Assembly: GCF_014653575.1 (NCBI RefSeq) | Contig: NZ_BNAQ01000006.1 | Span: 124,001 to 188,000, forward strand | DNA from: Sphingomonas glacialis | GTDB lineage: Bacteria; Pseudomonadota; Alphaproteobacteria; Sphingomonadales; Sphingomonadaceae | DNA length: 64,000 bases | Reading direction: 5' to 3' | Shown here: positions 35,202 to 43,703 of the stretch, one piece after another | How positions within the stretch are numbered: the stretch's first letter is position 1 | Layout of the letters: every line of letters starts with the position of its first letter | Made by a program: the position numbers and the translations under genes | The notes under the pieces: generated by a model | What the model was told of the DNA's origin: nothing | The model's input: only the letters and a program-made list of their open reading frames with translations | The model's database searches: none

Positions 35202-35923
35202 CCTGCGGCACCATCCACGGCGTCGGCCTCGGCCCCGGCGCGCAGGATCTGATGAGCGTGCGCGCCGACCGGCTGGTGCGCCAGGCGCGCCATATCGCCT
35301 TCTTCCGCAAGGCCGGACGCCCCGGCCATGCGCGCTGTATCGTCGAGGGGATGCTGCGCGACGACGCGGTCGAATTCGCGATGGAATATCCCGTCACCAC
35401 CGAGATCCCGCTCACCGACCCGCGCTACAACGCCCATCTGAGCGGCTTCTACGCCGAGTGCGCGCAACACCTCGCGACGCTGGCGCAGGGCGGCGCGGAT
35501 GTCGTCGTGCTGTGCGAGGGCGATCCGTTCTTCTACGGGTCGTTCATGCACCTTCACAGCCGCCTGACCGGACTCGTGCCCGTCCAGGTCGTCCCCGGCA
35601 TCACCGGCATGTCGGGCGCGTGGACCGCGAGCGCGCGACCGATCACCTGGGGCGACGACGTGCTGACCGTGCTGACCGCGACGATGCCCGAGGCCGAGCT
35701 CGCGCGGCGCATCCGCGATACCGACGCGCTGGTGGTGATGAAGATCGGCCGCCACCTCGGCAAATTGCGCCGGGCCGTCGCCGCTGCGGGGCGCGAGGAT
35801 GCCGCCTGGTTGGTCGAACATGCCGCAATGCCCGACCAGCGCGTCACGCGGCTGGTCGATGCGGGCGCGGTCGCCCCCTATTTCGCGATCCTGCTGATCC
35901 ACGGGCAAGGGCGGCGACCGTGA
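35198..35923 (+). CDS. cobI: Precorrin-2 C20-methyltransferase
   Basis: A 241-residue SAM-dependent tetrapyrrole methylase with the N-terminal GVGLGPGAQDLM loop, LCEGDPFFYGSFMHLHSRL and VPGITGMSGAW. These blocks are typical of CobI/CbiL. It overlaps cobH and cobJ by 4 nt each. Confidence 0.94.
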   Translation: MTCGTIHGVGLGPGAQDLMSVRADRLVRQARHIAFFRKAGRPGHARCIVEGMLRDDAVEFAMEYPVTTEIPLTDPRYNAHLSGFYAECAQHLATLAQGGADVVVLCEGDPFFYGSFMHLHSRLTGLVPVQVVPGITGMSGAWTASARPITWGDDVLTVLTATMPEAELARRIRDTDALVVMKIGRHLGKLRRAVAAAGREDAAWLVEHAAMPDQRVTRLVDAGAVAPYFAILLIHGQGRRP

Positions 35924-36663
35924 CCGGCTGGCTCGCCATCGCCGGGCTGGGGCCCGGCGACGCGGCGCTGGTGACGCCCGAGGTGAGCGCGGCGCTCGCC
36001 GCGGCGACCGATGTGATCGGCTACATCCCCTATGTCGCGCGCGTCGCCCCGCGCGACGGGCTGACGCTGCATCCGTCCGACAATCGCGTCGAGCTCGAGC
36101 GCGCGCGGCACGCGCTCGAGCTCGCGCTCGCCGGGCATCGCGTCGTCGTCGTGTCGTCGGGCGATCCCGGCGTGTTCGCGATGGCGGCGGCGGTGTTCGA
36201 GGCGATCGAGCAGGGCGCGCCCGAATGGCGGACGCTCGACGTCCGGGTGCTTCCCGGGATCACCGCGATGCTTGCCGCCGCGGCGCGTGCCGGGGCGCCG
36301 CTGGGCCACGATTTCTGCGCGATCAACCTTTCCGACAATCTCAAGCCGCAGGCGGTGATCGATCGCCGCGTGCGGCTCGCGGCGGAGGCCGATTTCGCGA
36401 TCGCCTTCTATAATCCGCGCTCGAAGGCTCGGCCCGACGGGTTGGTTTCGGCGCTGGCGATCCTGCGCGAGACCTGTGCCGACGCGCGCCCGGTGCTGTT
36501 CGCGCGCGCCGTCTCGACGCCCGACGAGCAGCTCGATGTCATCGCGCTGCCAGAGGCTCGCGCGGAGATGGCCGACATGCGCACGGTCGTCATCGTCGGC
36601 TCGAGCCGCACGCGGATGATCGCGGGCACCCGCTTCCTCTATACGCCGCGGTCGGCGGCATGA
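35920..36663 (+). CDS. cobJ: Precorrin-3B C17-methyltransferase
   Basis: A 247-residue tetrapyrrole methylase that drives ring contraction. Evident blocks are AIAGLGPGDAALVTPEV, VIGYIPYVARV, VVSSGDPGVFAMAAAVFE, LPGITAMLAAAARAGAP and AFYNPRSKARPDG. GTG 35920 overlaps the cobI stop and is the only start that keeps the glycine loop at the N-terminus. Its 3' end overlaps the inverted cobK by 25 bp. Confidence 0.94.
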   Translation: MTGWLAIAGLGPGDAALVTPEVSAALAAATDVIGYIPYVARVAPRDGLTLHPSDNRVELERARHALELALAGHRVVVVSSGDPGVFAMAAAVFEAIEQGAPEWRTLDVRVLPGITAMLAAAARAGAPLGHDFCAINLSDNLKPQAVIDRRVRLAAEADFAIAFYNPRSKARPDGLVSALAILRETCADARPVLFARAVSTPDEQLDVIALPEARAEMADMRTVVIVGSSRTRMIAGTRFLYTPRSAA

Positions 36664-37388
36664 TCGATCCAAGCCAGCACCGCGGCGACGTCGTGGACCT
36701 CGGTTCGTTCGGGGAGCCACGGGCGATCAATCATCACCACCGGCACGCCCAGGCTGCGCGCGGCGATCAGCTTCGCCTGCGCGCCGGTGCCGCCGGCATC
36801 CTTGCAGACGATCAGATCGATCGCGTTCTCCCGCAGCAGCGCGACATCGCCAGCGAGCGTGAACGGCCCGCGGTCCACCACCAGGCCGTAATCGGGCAAC
36901 CCAACGGGCTCGGACGGGGTATCGACGAAGCGGAGCAAGTAACGATGCTGCGGTTGCGCCGCGAAGGCCGCGACATGCATCCGCCCCAGCGCGAGCATCA
37001 CGTTTCGGTGTGGACCTGCAAGGGCAGCGACCGCCGCGGGAATATCGGCGACGCGGATCCAGCGGTCGCCATCCTCTTCGACCCAACCGGGACGGCTCAG
37101 CGCGATATGCGGAACGCCCGCTTGCGCCGCTCCAGTCACCGCGTTCGCGCTCATCTGCGCGGCGAAGGGATGCGTCGCATCGACCAGATGCGTGACCCGA
37201 GCTTCGCGCAGCCACGCCACCAACCCAGCAACCCCGCCGAAACCGCCGACCCGCACCGCCACCGGTTGCGGCTTCGGGCTGGCGACGCGCCCGGCATAGC
37301 TCAGCGTCGCGGGCACGCCGCGGTCGGCGAGCGCGGTCGCGAGCGCGCTGGCTTCGGTCGTGCCACCAAGGATCAGGACGTGCGTCAT
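36639..37388 (-). CDS. cobK: Precorrin-6A reductase, on the opposite strand
   Basis: A 249-residue CobK/CbiJ protein with N-terminal ILGGTTEASALATAL, THLVDATHPFAAQMSANA, MLALGRMHVAAFA and VCKDAGGTGAQAKLIAAR. It reduces precorrin-6A with NADPH. It is the only minus-strand gene in the cob operon. Its ATG (37388) shares two bases with the cobL ATG (37387) in the palindrome CATG, so its promoter must lie inside cobL. Confidence 0.94.
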   Translation of the reverse strand: MTHVLILGGTTEASALATALADRGVPATLSYAGRVASPKPQPVAVRVGGFGGVAGLVAWLREARVTHLVDATHPFAAQMSANAVTGAAQAGVPHIALSRPGWVEEDGDRWIRVADIPAAVAALAGPHRNVMLALGRMHVAAFAAQPQHRYLLRFVDTPSEPVGLPDYGLVVDRGPFTLAGDVALLRENAIDLIVCKDAGGTGAQAKLIAARSLGVPVVMIDRPWLPERTEVHDVAAVLAWIDHAADRGV

Positions 37389-38595
37389 GGCTGAGGGTGT
37401 CGGCAATCCGTGGCTGACGATCGTCGGGATCGGCGAGGATGGACCGGCAGGCCTGTCCGCCGCAAGCCGCGATGCGATCGCGCAGGCCGATTGGCTGACG
37501 GGGGCGGCGCGGCACCTCGCCTTGCTCGCCGATCCGGGCTGCGAAACGGCATGCTGGCCGGTCCCCTTTGCCGACGGCATCGCGCCGGTGCTGGCGCGGC
37601 GTGGGCGCCGGGTGGTGATGCTCGTGTCGGGCGATCCGTTCTGGTTCGGCGCGGGGTCGGTCGTCACGCGGCAGCTGGCGCCGCACGAATGGGTGGCGCA
37701 CCCTGCCCCGTCGAGCTTTGCGCTCGCCGCCGCGCGGCTCGGCTGGGCGATCGAGGAGACGCAGTGCCTCGGCCTCCACGCCGCGCCGTTCCAGCGGCTG
37801 CGCCAGCATCTCGCGCCCGGTAGCCGCGCGATCGTCACCGTCCGCGATGGCGGAGCGGTCGCCGGGTTAGCGGGCTATCTGACCGGGAGCGGCTTCGGCG
37901 AGAGCGCGCTGTGGATCCTCGAGGCGCTTGGCGGTCCGCGTGAACGCATTCGTCAGACCAGCGCGGCGTCAGACGCGTTCGCCGACATCCAGCATCCGGT
38001 CGCTGTCGCGATCGAGGTCGCTGGCGAGGGCGCGGTACTGCCAGGCGCCAGCGGCCGACCCGACGCCTGGTTTGCGCATGACGGGCAGATCACCAAGCAA
38101 CCGATCCGCGCGCTTACCCTCTCGGCACTCGCTCCGCGTCCGGGGGAATTGCTGTGGGACATCGGCGCGGGATCGGGGTCGATCGCGATCGAATGGCTGC
38201 TCTGCGCCGCTTCGATGCGCGCGCTGGCGTTCGAAGCCGACCCGACCCGTGCCGCCCGCGCGCGCGACAATGCCGCCGCGCTCGGCATGGATCGGCTGCG
38301 CGTGATCGAGGGTCGTGTACCCGATACGCTTGCCGACCAGCCGATTCCCGATGCGGTCGTGATTGGCGGCGGGCTTTCCGAAGCGTTGCTCGTGTGGCTG
38401 TGGCAGCATCTGCCATCGGGTACGCGGCTCGTCGCCAACGCCGTCACGCTCGAATCCGAGGCGCTGCTCTCGCAGTGGCAGCGCGATAAGGGCGGCGACT
38501 TGCTGCGGATCGAACTCGCGCGGGCCGCCCCGATCGGCACTCGGCGTGGCTGGCGTTCGAACTATCCGATCGTGCAGTGGAGCGTGACGCTGTGA
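37387..38595 (+). CDS. cobL: Precorrin-6Y C5,15-methyltransferase (decarboxylating)
   Basis: A 402-residue fusion. The N-terminal CbiE-type tetrapyrrole methylase (TIVGIGEDGPAGLS, VSGDPFWFGAGS) covers about 1-200. The C-terminal CbiT-type methyltransferase (LLWDIGAGSGSIAIEW, VIGGGLSEALL) covers about 210-402. It performs both methylations and the C12 decarboxylation. Its start overlaps that of cobK on the other strand. Confidence 0.95.
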   Translation: MAEGVGNPWLTIVGIGEDGPAGLSAASRDAIAQADWLTGAARHLALLADPGCETACWPVPFADGIAPVLARRGRRVVMLVSGDPFWFGAGSVVTRQLAPHEWVAHPAPSSFALAAARLGWAIEETQCLGLHAAPFQRLRQHLAPGSRAIVTVRDGGAVAGLAGYLTGSGFGESALWILEALGGPRERIRQTSAASDAFADIQHPVAVAIEVAGEGAVLPGASGRPDAWFAHDGQITKQPIRALTLSALAPRPGELLWDIGAGSGSIAIEWLLCAASMRALAFEADPTRAARARDNAAALGMDRLRVIEGRVPDTLADQPIPDAVVIGGGLSEALLVWLWQHLPSGTRLVANAVTLESEALLSQWQRDKGGDLLRIELARAAPIGTRRGWRSNYPIVQWSVTL

Positions 38596-38957
38596 TCGTC
38601 GCAGGCTTCGGCTATCGCACCGGCGCACGCGAGGACTCGCTGTCTGCAGCGCTTGATTTGGCGCGCGCCGGACATCCGCCGGTCACCGCGCTCGCGGCGC
38701 CATCCGACAAGACTGCGCTGCTCGCCGCGCTCGCCGAAGCGATGGGCATCCCCGTGCTCGCCGTTGCACCGCCAGCATTGCGCACCACGCCGACCGCGAC
38801 CCAATCCCCCGCCAGCCTCGCCGCGCGCGGCGCGGGCAGCGTCGCCGAAGCCGCCGCGCTCGCCGCCGCCGGCCCCGGCGCACGCCTGATCGCGCATCGC
38901 CATATCTCCCCCGACCGCATGGCCAGCTGCGCCATCGCCGAAAGATTCGATCCATGA
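38592..38957 (+). CDS. cobE: CobE (CbiG C-terminal-like) protein
   Basis: A 121-residue protein starting at GTG 38592, overlapping the cobL stop. It has the CbiG-C/CobE pattern: VAGFGYRTGAREDSLSAAL, then PSDKTALLAALAEAMGIP, and the end region GSVAEAAAL. The family is linked to aerobic corrin synthesis, but its exact reaction is unclear. Confidence 0.88.
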   Translation: MIVAGFGYRTGAREDSLSAALDLARAGHPPVTALAAPSDKTALLAALAEAMGIPVLAVAPPALRTTPTATQSPASLAARGAGSVAEAAALAAAGPGARLIAHRHISPDRMASCAIAERFDP

Positions 38958-39739
38958 CCATCCATTTCATCGGTGCCGGCCCCGGCGCACCCGACCTGCT
39001 GACGCTGCGCGGGCGCGACCGCATCGCCGGGTCGCCGGTCTGTCTCTATGCCGGGTCGCTCGTCCCGCAGGCGCTGCTCGAGCATTGCCCGCCCGGCGCG
39101 CGGATCGTGAACACCGCGCCGCTGTCGCTCGACGCGATCATCGAAGAGATCGCGGCGGCGGATGCGGCGGGCCAGGACGTCGCGCGGCTCCATTCGGGCG
39201 ATCTCTCGATCTGGTCGGCGATGGGCGAGCAACTCCGCCGCCTGCGTGCGCTCGACATTCCGTTCACGATCACGCCGGGCGTCCCCGCCTTCGCCGCCGC
39301 CGCCGCGGCGCTCGAGGCCGAGCTGACGCTGCCCGGCCTAACGCAATCGGTTGTGCTAACGCGCACCCCCGGCCGCGCAAGCACGATGCCGCCCGCCGAG
39401 CGCCTCACCACCTTCGCCACCACCGGCGCGACGCTCGCGATCCATTTGTCGATCCACGCGCTCGATCGCGTCGTTGCAGACCTCATCCCCGCTTACGGGC
39501 CGGAGTGCCCGGTCGCGATCGTCTGGCGCGCGAGCTGGCCAGACGAGCAGATCGTCCGCGCGACGCTCGCGACGATCGCGACTGCTGCGGCGGACGGCCC
39601 CGAACGCACTGCGCTGATCCTCGTCGGCCCCGTGCTCGCGGCGGACGATTTCATCGAAAGCAGCCTCTACGCCCCCGGGTACGACCGCCGCTTCCGCCCG
39701 CAGAGCGCCACCTCGCCCTTCAGCGAGTCCGCGACATGA
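38954..39739 (+). CDS. cobM: Precorrin-4 C11-methyltransferase
   Basis: A 261-residue tetrapyrrole methylase with IGAGPGAPDLLTLRGRDRI, CLYAGSLVPQALLEHCPPGA, LHSGDLSIWSAMGEQLRRL and TRTPGRASTMP, all typical of CobM/CbiF. It overlaps cobE and cobB by 4 nt. Confidence 0.95.
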   Translation: MTIHFIGAGPGAPDLLTLRGRDRIAGSPVCLYAGSLVPQALLEHCPPGARIVNTAPLSLDAIIEEIAAADAAGQDVARLHSGDLSIWSAMGEQLRRLRALDIPFTITPGVPAFAAAAAALEAELTLPGLTQSVVLTRTPGRASTMPPAERLTTFATTGATLAIHLSIHALDRVVADLIPAYGPECPVAIVWRASWPDEQIVRATLATIATAAADGPERTALILVGPVLAADDFIESSLYAPGYDRRFRPQSATSPFSESAT

Positions 39740-41043
39740 CCCCCGGCCTGATGATCGCCGCGCCCGCCTCGGGCACCGGCAAGACGACCGTGATGCTCGG
39801 CCTGCTCCGCGCGCTGCGCGACGACGGCTTGAGCGTCCAACCGTTCAAAAGCGGCCCAGATTATATCGACCCCGCCTTCCACCATACGGCAAGCGGCCGG
39901 CGATCGTTCAACCTCGACAGTTGGGCGATGCCCGAGCCGATGCTCCACAGCCTCGCCGCCAGCGCGCGCGACGCCGATCTCGTGCTGGCCGAGGGATCGA
40001 TGGGTCTGTTCGACGGAGTCGCGGCGGCGGGCGCGACGGGCAACGGCGCCAGCGCCGACGTCGCGCGGCGGATGGGATGGCCGGTGGTGCTCGTCATCGA
40101 CGTGTCGGGCCAAGCGCAATCCGCCGCCGCGACCGCGCTCGGCTTCGCGCGCTACGATCCCGATCTGCGGATCGCGGGCGTGATCCTCAACCGCGTGGCG
40201 AGCCCGCGCCACGACCGGCTCGCGCGCAGCGGGATGGCGGCGGCAGGCATTCGCGTGTTCGGCGCGCTGCCGCGGCGGAGCGACCTCACGCTCCCCGAAC
40301 GGCATCTGGGGCTGGTGCAGGCCGGCGAACATGCCGATCTCGACGCGCGCATCGCGCAGTACGCGACCTTCCTGCGCGAGCATGTCGACCTCGCCGCATT
40401 GCGCGAGGCCGCATCAGCTAAACCTCACATCGCGTCCGAAGAATGGCGTTTCGCACCCCCCGCACAGCGCATCGCGCTCGCACAGGACGCTGCGTTCTCC
40501 TTTACTTACCCGCATATCCTCGATGCGTGGCGTGACGCGGGCGCGGAGATCCTGCCCTTCTCGCCACTCGCCGACGAGGCGCCCAACGCCAGCGCAGACC
40601 TCGTCTGGCTGCCCGGCGGCTACCCCGAGCTCCACGCCGGCCGCCTCGCCGCCGCTTCGACCTTCCAAGCCGGCCTCGCCGAGCATGCCCGCACCCGCGC
40701 GATCCATGGCGAGTGCGGCGGCTATATGGCACTCGGCGAGGCGCTGATCGACGCCGACGGGACCAGCCACCGGATGGCGGGGCTGCTGGGGCTCGTCACC
40801 AGCTATGCGCAGCGCCGGATGCATCTCGGCTATCGCCATGCGACGCTGCTCGCACCGATGGCGGGGCTGCCCGGCGGCACGGCATTGCGTGGCCACGAAT
40901 TTCATTATTCGACGATCCTCGACCAGCCCGACGCCGCGCTCGCGCATGTCGTCGATGCCGAGGGCAATGCCGTCGCCGAAGCCGGATCGTATCGCGGGCG
41001 CGTCTCGGGAACCTTCTTCCACCTGATCGCGCCCGCGCAATGA
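39736..41043 (+). CDS. cobB: Hydrogenobyrinic acid a,c-diamide synthase
   Basis: A 435-residue protein. The N-terminal ATP-binding domain has APASGTGKTTVMLGLLRAL. FKSGPDYIDPAFH and GSMGLFDG are family signatures. The C-terminal class I glutamine amidotransferase carries the catalytic Cys in IHGECGGYMALG and a late His in LRGHEFHYST. It amidates the a and c side chains before cobalt insertion. Confidence 0.95.
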   Translation: MTPGLMIAAPASGTGKTTVMLGLLRALRDDGLSVQPFKSGPDYIDPAFHHTASGRRSFNLDSWAMPEPMLHSLAASARDADLVLAEGSMGLFDGVAAAGATGNGASADVARRMGWPVVLVIDVSGQAQSAAATALGFARYDPDLRIAGVILNRVASPRHDRLARSGMAAAGIRVFGALPRRSDLTLPERHLGLVQAGEHADLDARIAQYATFLREHVDLAALREAASAKPHIASEEWRFAPPAQRIALAQDAAFSFTYPHILDAWRDAGAEILPFSPLADEAPNASADLVWLPGGYPELHAGRLAAASTFQAGLAEHARTRAIHGECGGYMALGEALIDADGTSHRMAGLLGLVTSYAQRRMHLGYRHATLLAPMAGLPGGTALRGHEFHYSTILDQPDAALAHVVDAEGNAVAEAGSYRGRVSGTFFHLIAPAQ

Positions 41044-41768
41044 CGGGCTTCGTGTCCTTCGTCGGATCGGGTCCGGGCGATCCCGAATTGCTGACGCTGA
41101 AGGCCGTCGCGCGGCTGCAGGCGGCCGATGTCGTGCTGTTCGACGATCTCTCGTCGGGTCCGCTGCTCGGCCATATCCGCCCCGGCGCCGAGCTCGTCGC
41201 GGTCGGCAAGCGCGCCGGTCGCGCTTCGCCGAGCCAGGCGCATGTTTCGCAACTGCTGGTCGATCATGCCGCGACCGGCGCGCGCGTCGTCCGGCTGAAG
41301 TCGGGCGACCCCGCGATCTTCGGCCGGCTCGAGGAAGAGATCGTCGCGCTCCGTGCCGCGGGGATCGCGTTCGAGATCGTCCCCGGCGTAACTTCGGCCT
41401 CGGCTGCCGCTGCCGCTGCGGCGATCCCGCTGACTCGCCGGCTCAGCGCGCGGCGGGTGCAGTTCGTCACCGGGCATGACGTTACCGGCGGCTTGCCCGG
41501 CGCACTCAACATGGCCGCGCTCGCCGATGCCGAGGCGACGACGGTGATCTTCATGCCCAAGCGCACCTTCGCCGCGCTCGTCGCGCGCCTCGTCGAGCAC
41601 GGCCTGCCGCCGACCACCCCCGCCCTGCTCGCGGAAAATGTCGGGCATCCCGATCAGCGGCTGCTCCGCTCGACGATCGCAGCGCTGGCGCGAAGCCTCG
41701 CGACCGACATCGGCACGGCGCCGGCGCTGATCCTCTATGGCCCGCTGATGGAGGAGGAGGCGCCATGA
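41040..41768 (+). CDS. cobA: Uroporphyrinogen-III C-methyltransferase
   Basis: A 242-residue SUMT that makes precorrin-2. FVGSGPGDPELLTLKA, the VVLFDDLSSG region, VRLKSGDPAIFGRLEEE, and VPGVTSASAAAAAAAIPLT are typical. There is no CysG-type dehydrogenase/chelatase domain, so it is a stand-alone methyltransferase. It is coupled to cobB and cobF by 4-nt overlaps. Confidence 0.94.
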   Translation: MTGFVSFVGSGPGDPELLTLKAVARLQAADVVLFDDLSSGPLLGHIRPGAELVAVGKRAGRASPSQAHVSQLLVDHAATGARVVRLKSGDPAIFGRLEEEIVALRAAGIAFEIVPGVTSASAAAAAAAIPLTRRLSARRVQFVTGHDVTGGLPGALNMAALADAEATTVIFMPKRTFAALVARLVEHGLPPTTPALLAENVGHPDQRLLRSTIAALARSLATDIGTAPALILYGPLMEEEAP

Positions 41769-42523
41769 TCGACCTCGATCTGATCGGCATCGGCACGGGC
41801 AATCCCGATCACCTCACCCGCCAGGCCGAGGCGGCGATGAATGCCGCCGACCTGATCCTGCTGCCGCGCAAGGGCGACGCCAAGTCGGACCTGATCGACC
41901 TGCGCCGCACGCTCTGCGCCACCGCGCTGACGCAGCCGGTTCGGATCGTCGAGTTCGACCTGCCGGTCCGCGCCGCGACTGGTGAATACCTTACAGCCGT
42001 GGGCGACTGGCACGAGGCGATCGCCGCGACCTGGGCGGCGCAGATCGCCGAGCATCTACCGCAGGGCGGTCGGCTCGCGTTGCTCGTCTGGGGCGATCCA
42101 TCGCTCTACGACAGCACGCTGCGCGTCGCCGAGCGGCTGCGGGCAGACGGCAAGGCGCTGCGCGTCCGGGTGATCCCCGGCATCACCAGCCTGCAGGCGC
42201 TGACCGCGGCGCATGCGATCCCGCTCAACACGCTCGGCGCGCCCGTTGTCATCACCACGGGTCGACGGCTGCGCGAGCATGGCTGGCCCGAGGCGGCCGA
42301 CAGCGTCGCGGTGATGCTCGACGGCGATTGCTGCTTCACCACGCAGGCGCAGGAGGGTGTCGCGATCTGGTGGGGCGCCTATCTCGGCATGCCACACGAG
42401 GCGCTGATCGCCGGCTCGCTTGCCGACGTTGCCGAGGAGATCGTGGAGCGCCGCGCGGCGTTACGCGCCGAGCATGGCTGGATCATGGACATCTACCTGC
42501 TGCGCCGGACAGCACTGCCATGA
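41765..42523 (+). CDS. cobF: Precorrin-6A synthase (deacetylating)
   Basis: A 252-residue tetrapyrrole methylase with IGIGTGNPDHLTRQA, ADLILLPRKGDAKSDLIDLR and LLVWGDPSLYDSTLRVAERL. It methylates C1 and releases acetate. It is found only in the aerobic pathway, supporting the route inferred from CobG and CobN. It overlaps bluB by 4 nt. Confidence 0.94.
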   Translation: MIDLDLIGIGTGNPDHLTRQAEAAMNAADLILLPRKGDAKSDLIDLRRTLCATALTQPVRIVEFDLPVRAATGEYLTAVGDWHEAIAATWAAQIAEHLPQGGRLALLVWGDPSLYDSTLRVAERLRADGKALRVRVIPGITSLQALTAAHAIPLNTLGAPVVITTGRRLREHGWPEAADSVAVMLDGDCCFTTQAQEGVAIWWGAYLGMPHEALIAGSLADVAEEIVERRAALRAEHGWIMDIYLLRRTALP

Positions 42524-43161
42524 CGCCACCGATCTTCGACGCCGCTTTCATCGCGCGCCTGGATGACCTGTTCCGCTGGCGGCGCGACGTCCGGCATTTC
42601 GATACGCGGCCGATCCCCGAGCGAGATCTGCAGGACCTGATCGCGACGGTCGCCTTTGCGCCGTCGGTCGGCAATGCGCAGCCCTGGCGGATCATCCGCA
42701 TCCGTTCACCGGCGTTGCGCGACCGTCTTGCCGAGCATGTCGATACGGCCAGCCACGCCGCGGCCGATCGCATCGCCGATCCGGCCCGCCGCGCGCACTA
42801 TTCGACCCTGAAGCTCCACGGCCTGCGCGAGGCCCCCGAGATCCTGGCGGTGTTCAACGCGCTCGATCCGCTGGCCGGCCACGGCCTCGGCCGCGCGACG
42901 ATCGCCGAGACGTTGCGCGACTCCACCGTAACCGCGATCCACACGCTCTGGCTCGCGGCCCATGCGCGCGGCTACGGTCTCGGCTGGGTGTCGATCCTCA
43001 ATGCCGACGCGGTGACGGCGCTGCTCGACGTGCCAGCGACTTGGTCGTTCGTCGCCCTGCTGTGCCTCGGCACGCCGCTCGCCTCCTCGGATATTCCCGA
43101 ACTCGAGCGCCGCGACTGGCAAGCGCGCGAACCGCTCGCCGATCGCCTCTTCGAGCGCTGA
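42520..43161 (+). CDS. bluB: 5,6-Dimethylbenzimidazole synthase
   Basis: A 213-residue nitroreductase-like flavoenzyme that breaks down FMNH2 with O2 to make the lower ligand of B12. The signatures RWRRDVRHFDTRPIPERDL, VAFAPSVGNAQPWRIIRI and ARGYGLGWVSIL are typical of BluB. It is the last gene of the run, and its ATG overlaps the cobF stop. Confidence 0.93.
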   Translation: MTPPIFDAAFIARLDDLFRWRRDVRHFDTRPIPERDLQDLIATVAFAPSVGNAQPWRIIRIRSPALRDRLAEHVDTASHAAADRIADPARRAHYSTLKLHGLREAPEILAVFNALDPLAGHGLGRATIAETLRDSTVTAIHTLWLAAHARGYGLGWVSILNADAVTALLDVPATWSFVALLCLGTPLASSDIPELERRDWQAREPLADRLFER

Positions 43162-43249
43162 CGATGCGCGCTTGCCCGCGCGCGGTCGTTTCGATACGCC
43201 ATCACCCGAGGCGAACGGTCCCCAGGATCGCCCGGCTCGTGACTACGCT

Positions 43250-43516
43250 GGTGTCCCGCGAGGGGCTTAAAAGGGAACGCGGTGAGGGGGTTACCCCGAA
43301 GCCGAGGCTGTCCCTGCAACTGTAAGCGGCGAGCGCGCTGCACATCGCCCGCGTCTGTGCGACGGGGGCAGCCACTGGGACGGACACGTTTGCGTGATCG
43401 CCCTGGGAAGGCCGTGCAGCGTGGCGGTGACCCGTGAGCCAGGAGACCTGCCGGCGTGGGTCGCTCTTGCCTTGGTCCAGGGGATGGCCGCGGCACGGTG
43501 AAGTCCGTCGAGCGAC
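43250..43516 (+). ncRNA. Cobalamin riboswitch upstream of the NiCoT gene
   Basis: A second cobalamin aptamer with CCCGCGAGGGGCTT, CTGTCCCTGCAACTGTAAGC, GCAGCCACTGGGA, CCTGGGAAGG and the B12 box GAGCCAGGAGACCTGCCGG (43436-43454). GTCGCTC (43460-43466) can pair with GAGCGAC (43510-43516), the same platform stem as in the first copy. A further GC hairpin with a 6-bp stem follows at 43521-43536. It sits 187 nt before the cobalt transporter start and likely switches it off when B12 is sufficient. Confidence 0.95.
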
Positions 43517-43703
43517 GAAGGTGCGGGGGGCCGCACGAGCAGGCGTGCCGGTCGCGATGGCGTCCGGGCGGCACGACTGTCGCCGTCGATACGGAAGGCC
43601 CGCCGGTTTCGTCCGACGCCGGGGGACGTTTCATGCGATTTCGATCGTTCTGCGCGGATTGGGTGACGATCGCGCATCACTCCAGCGCGCAGCGGGCGGC
43701 CCG

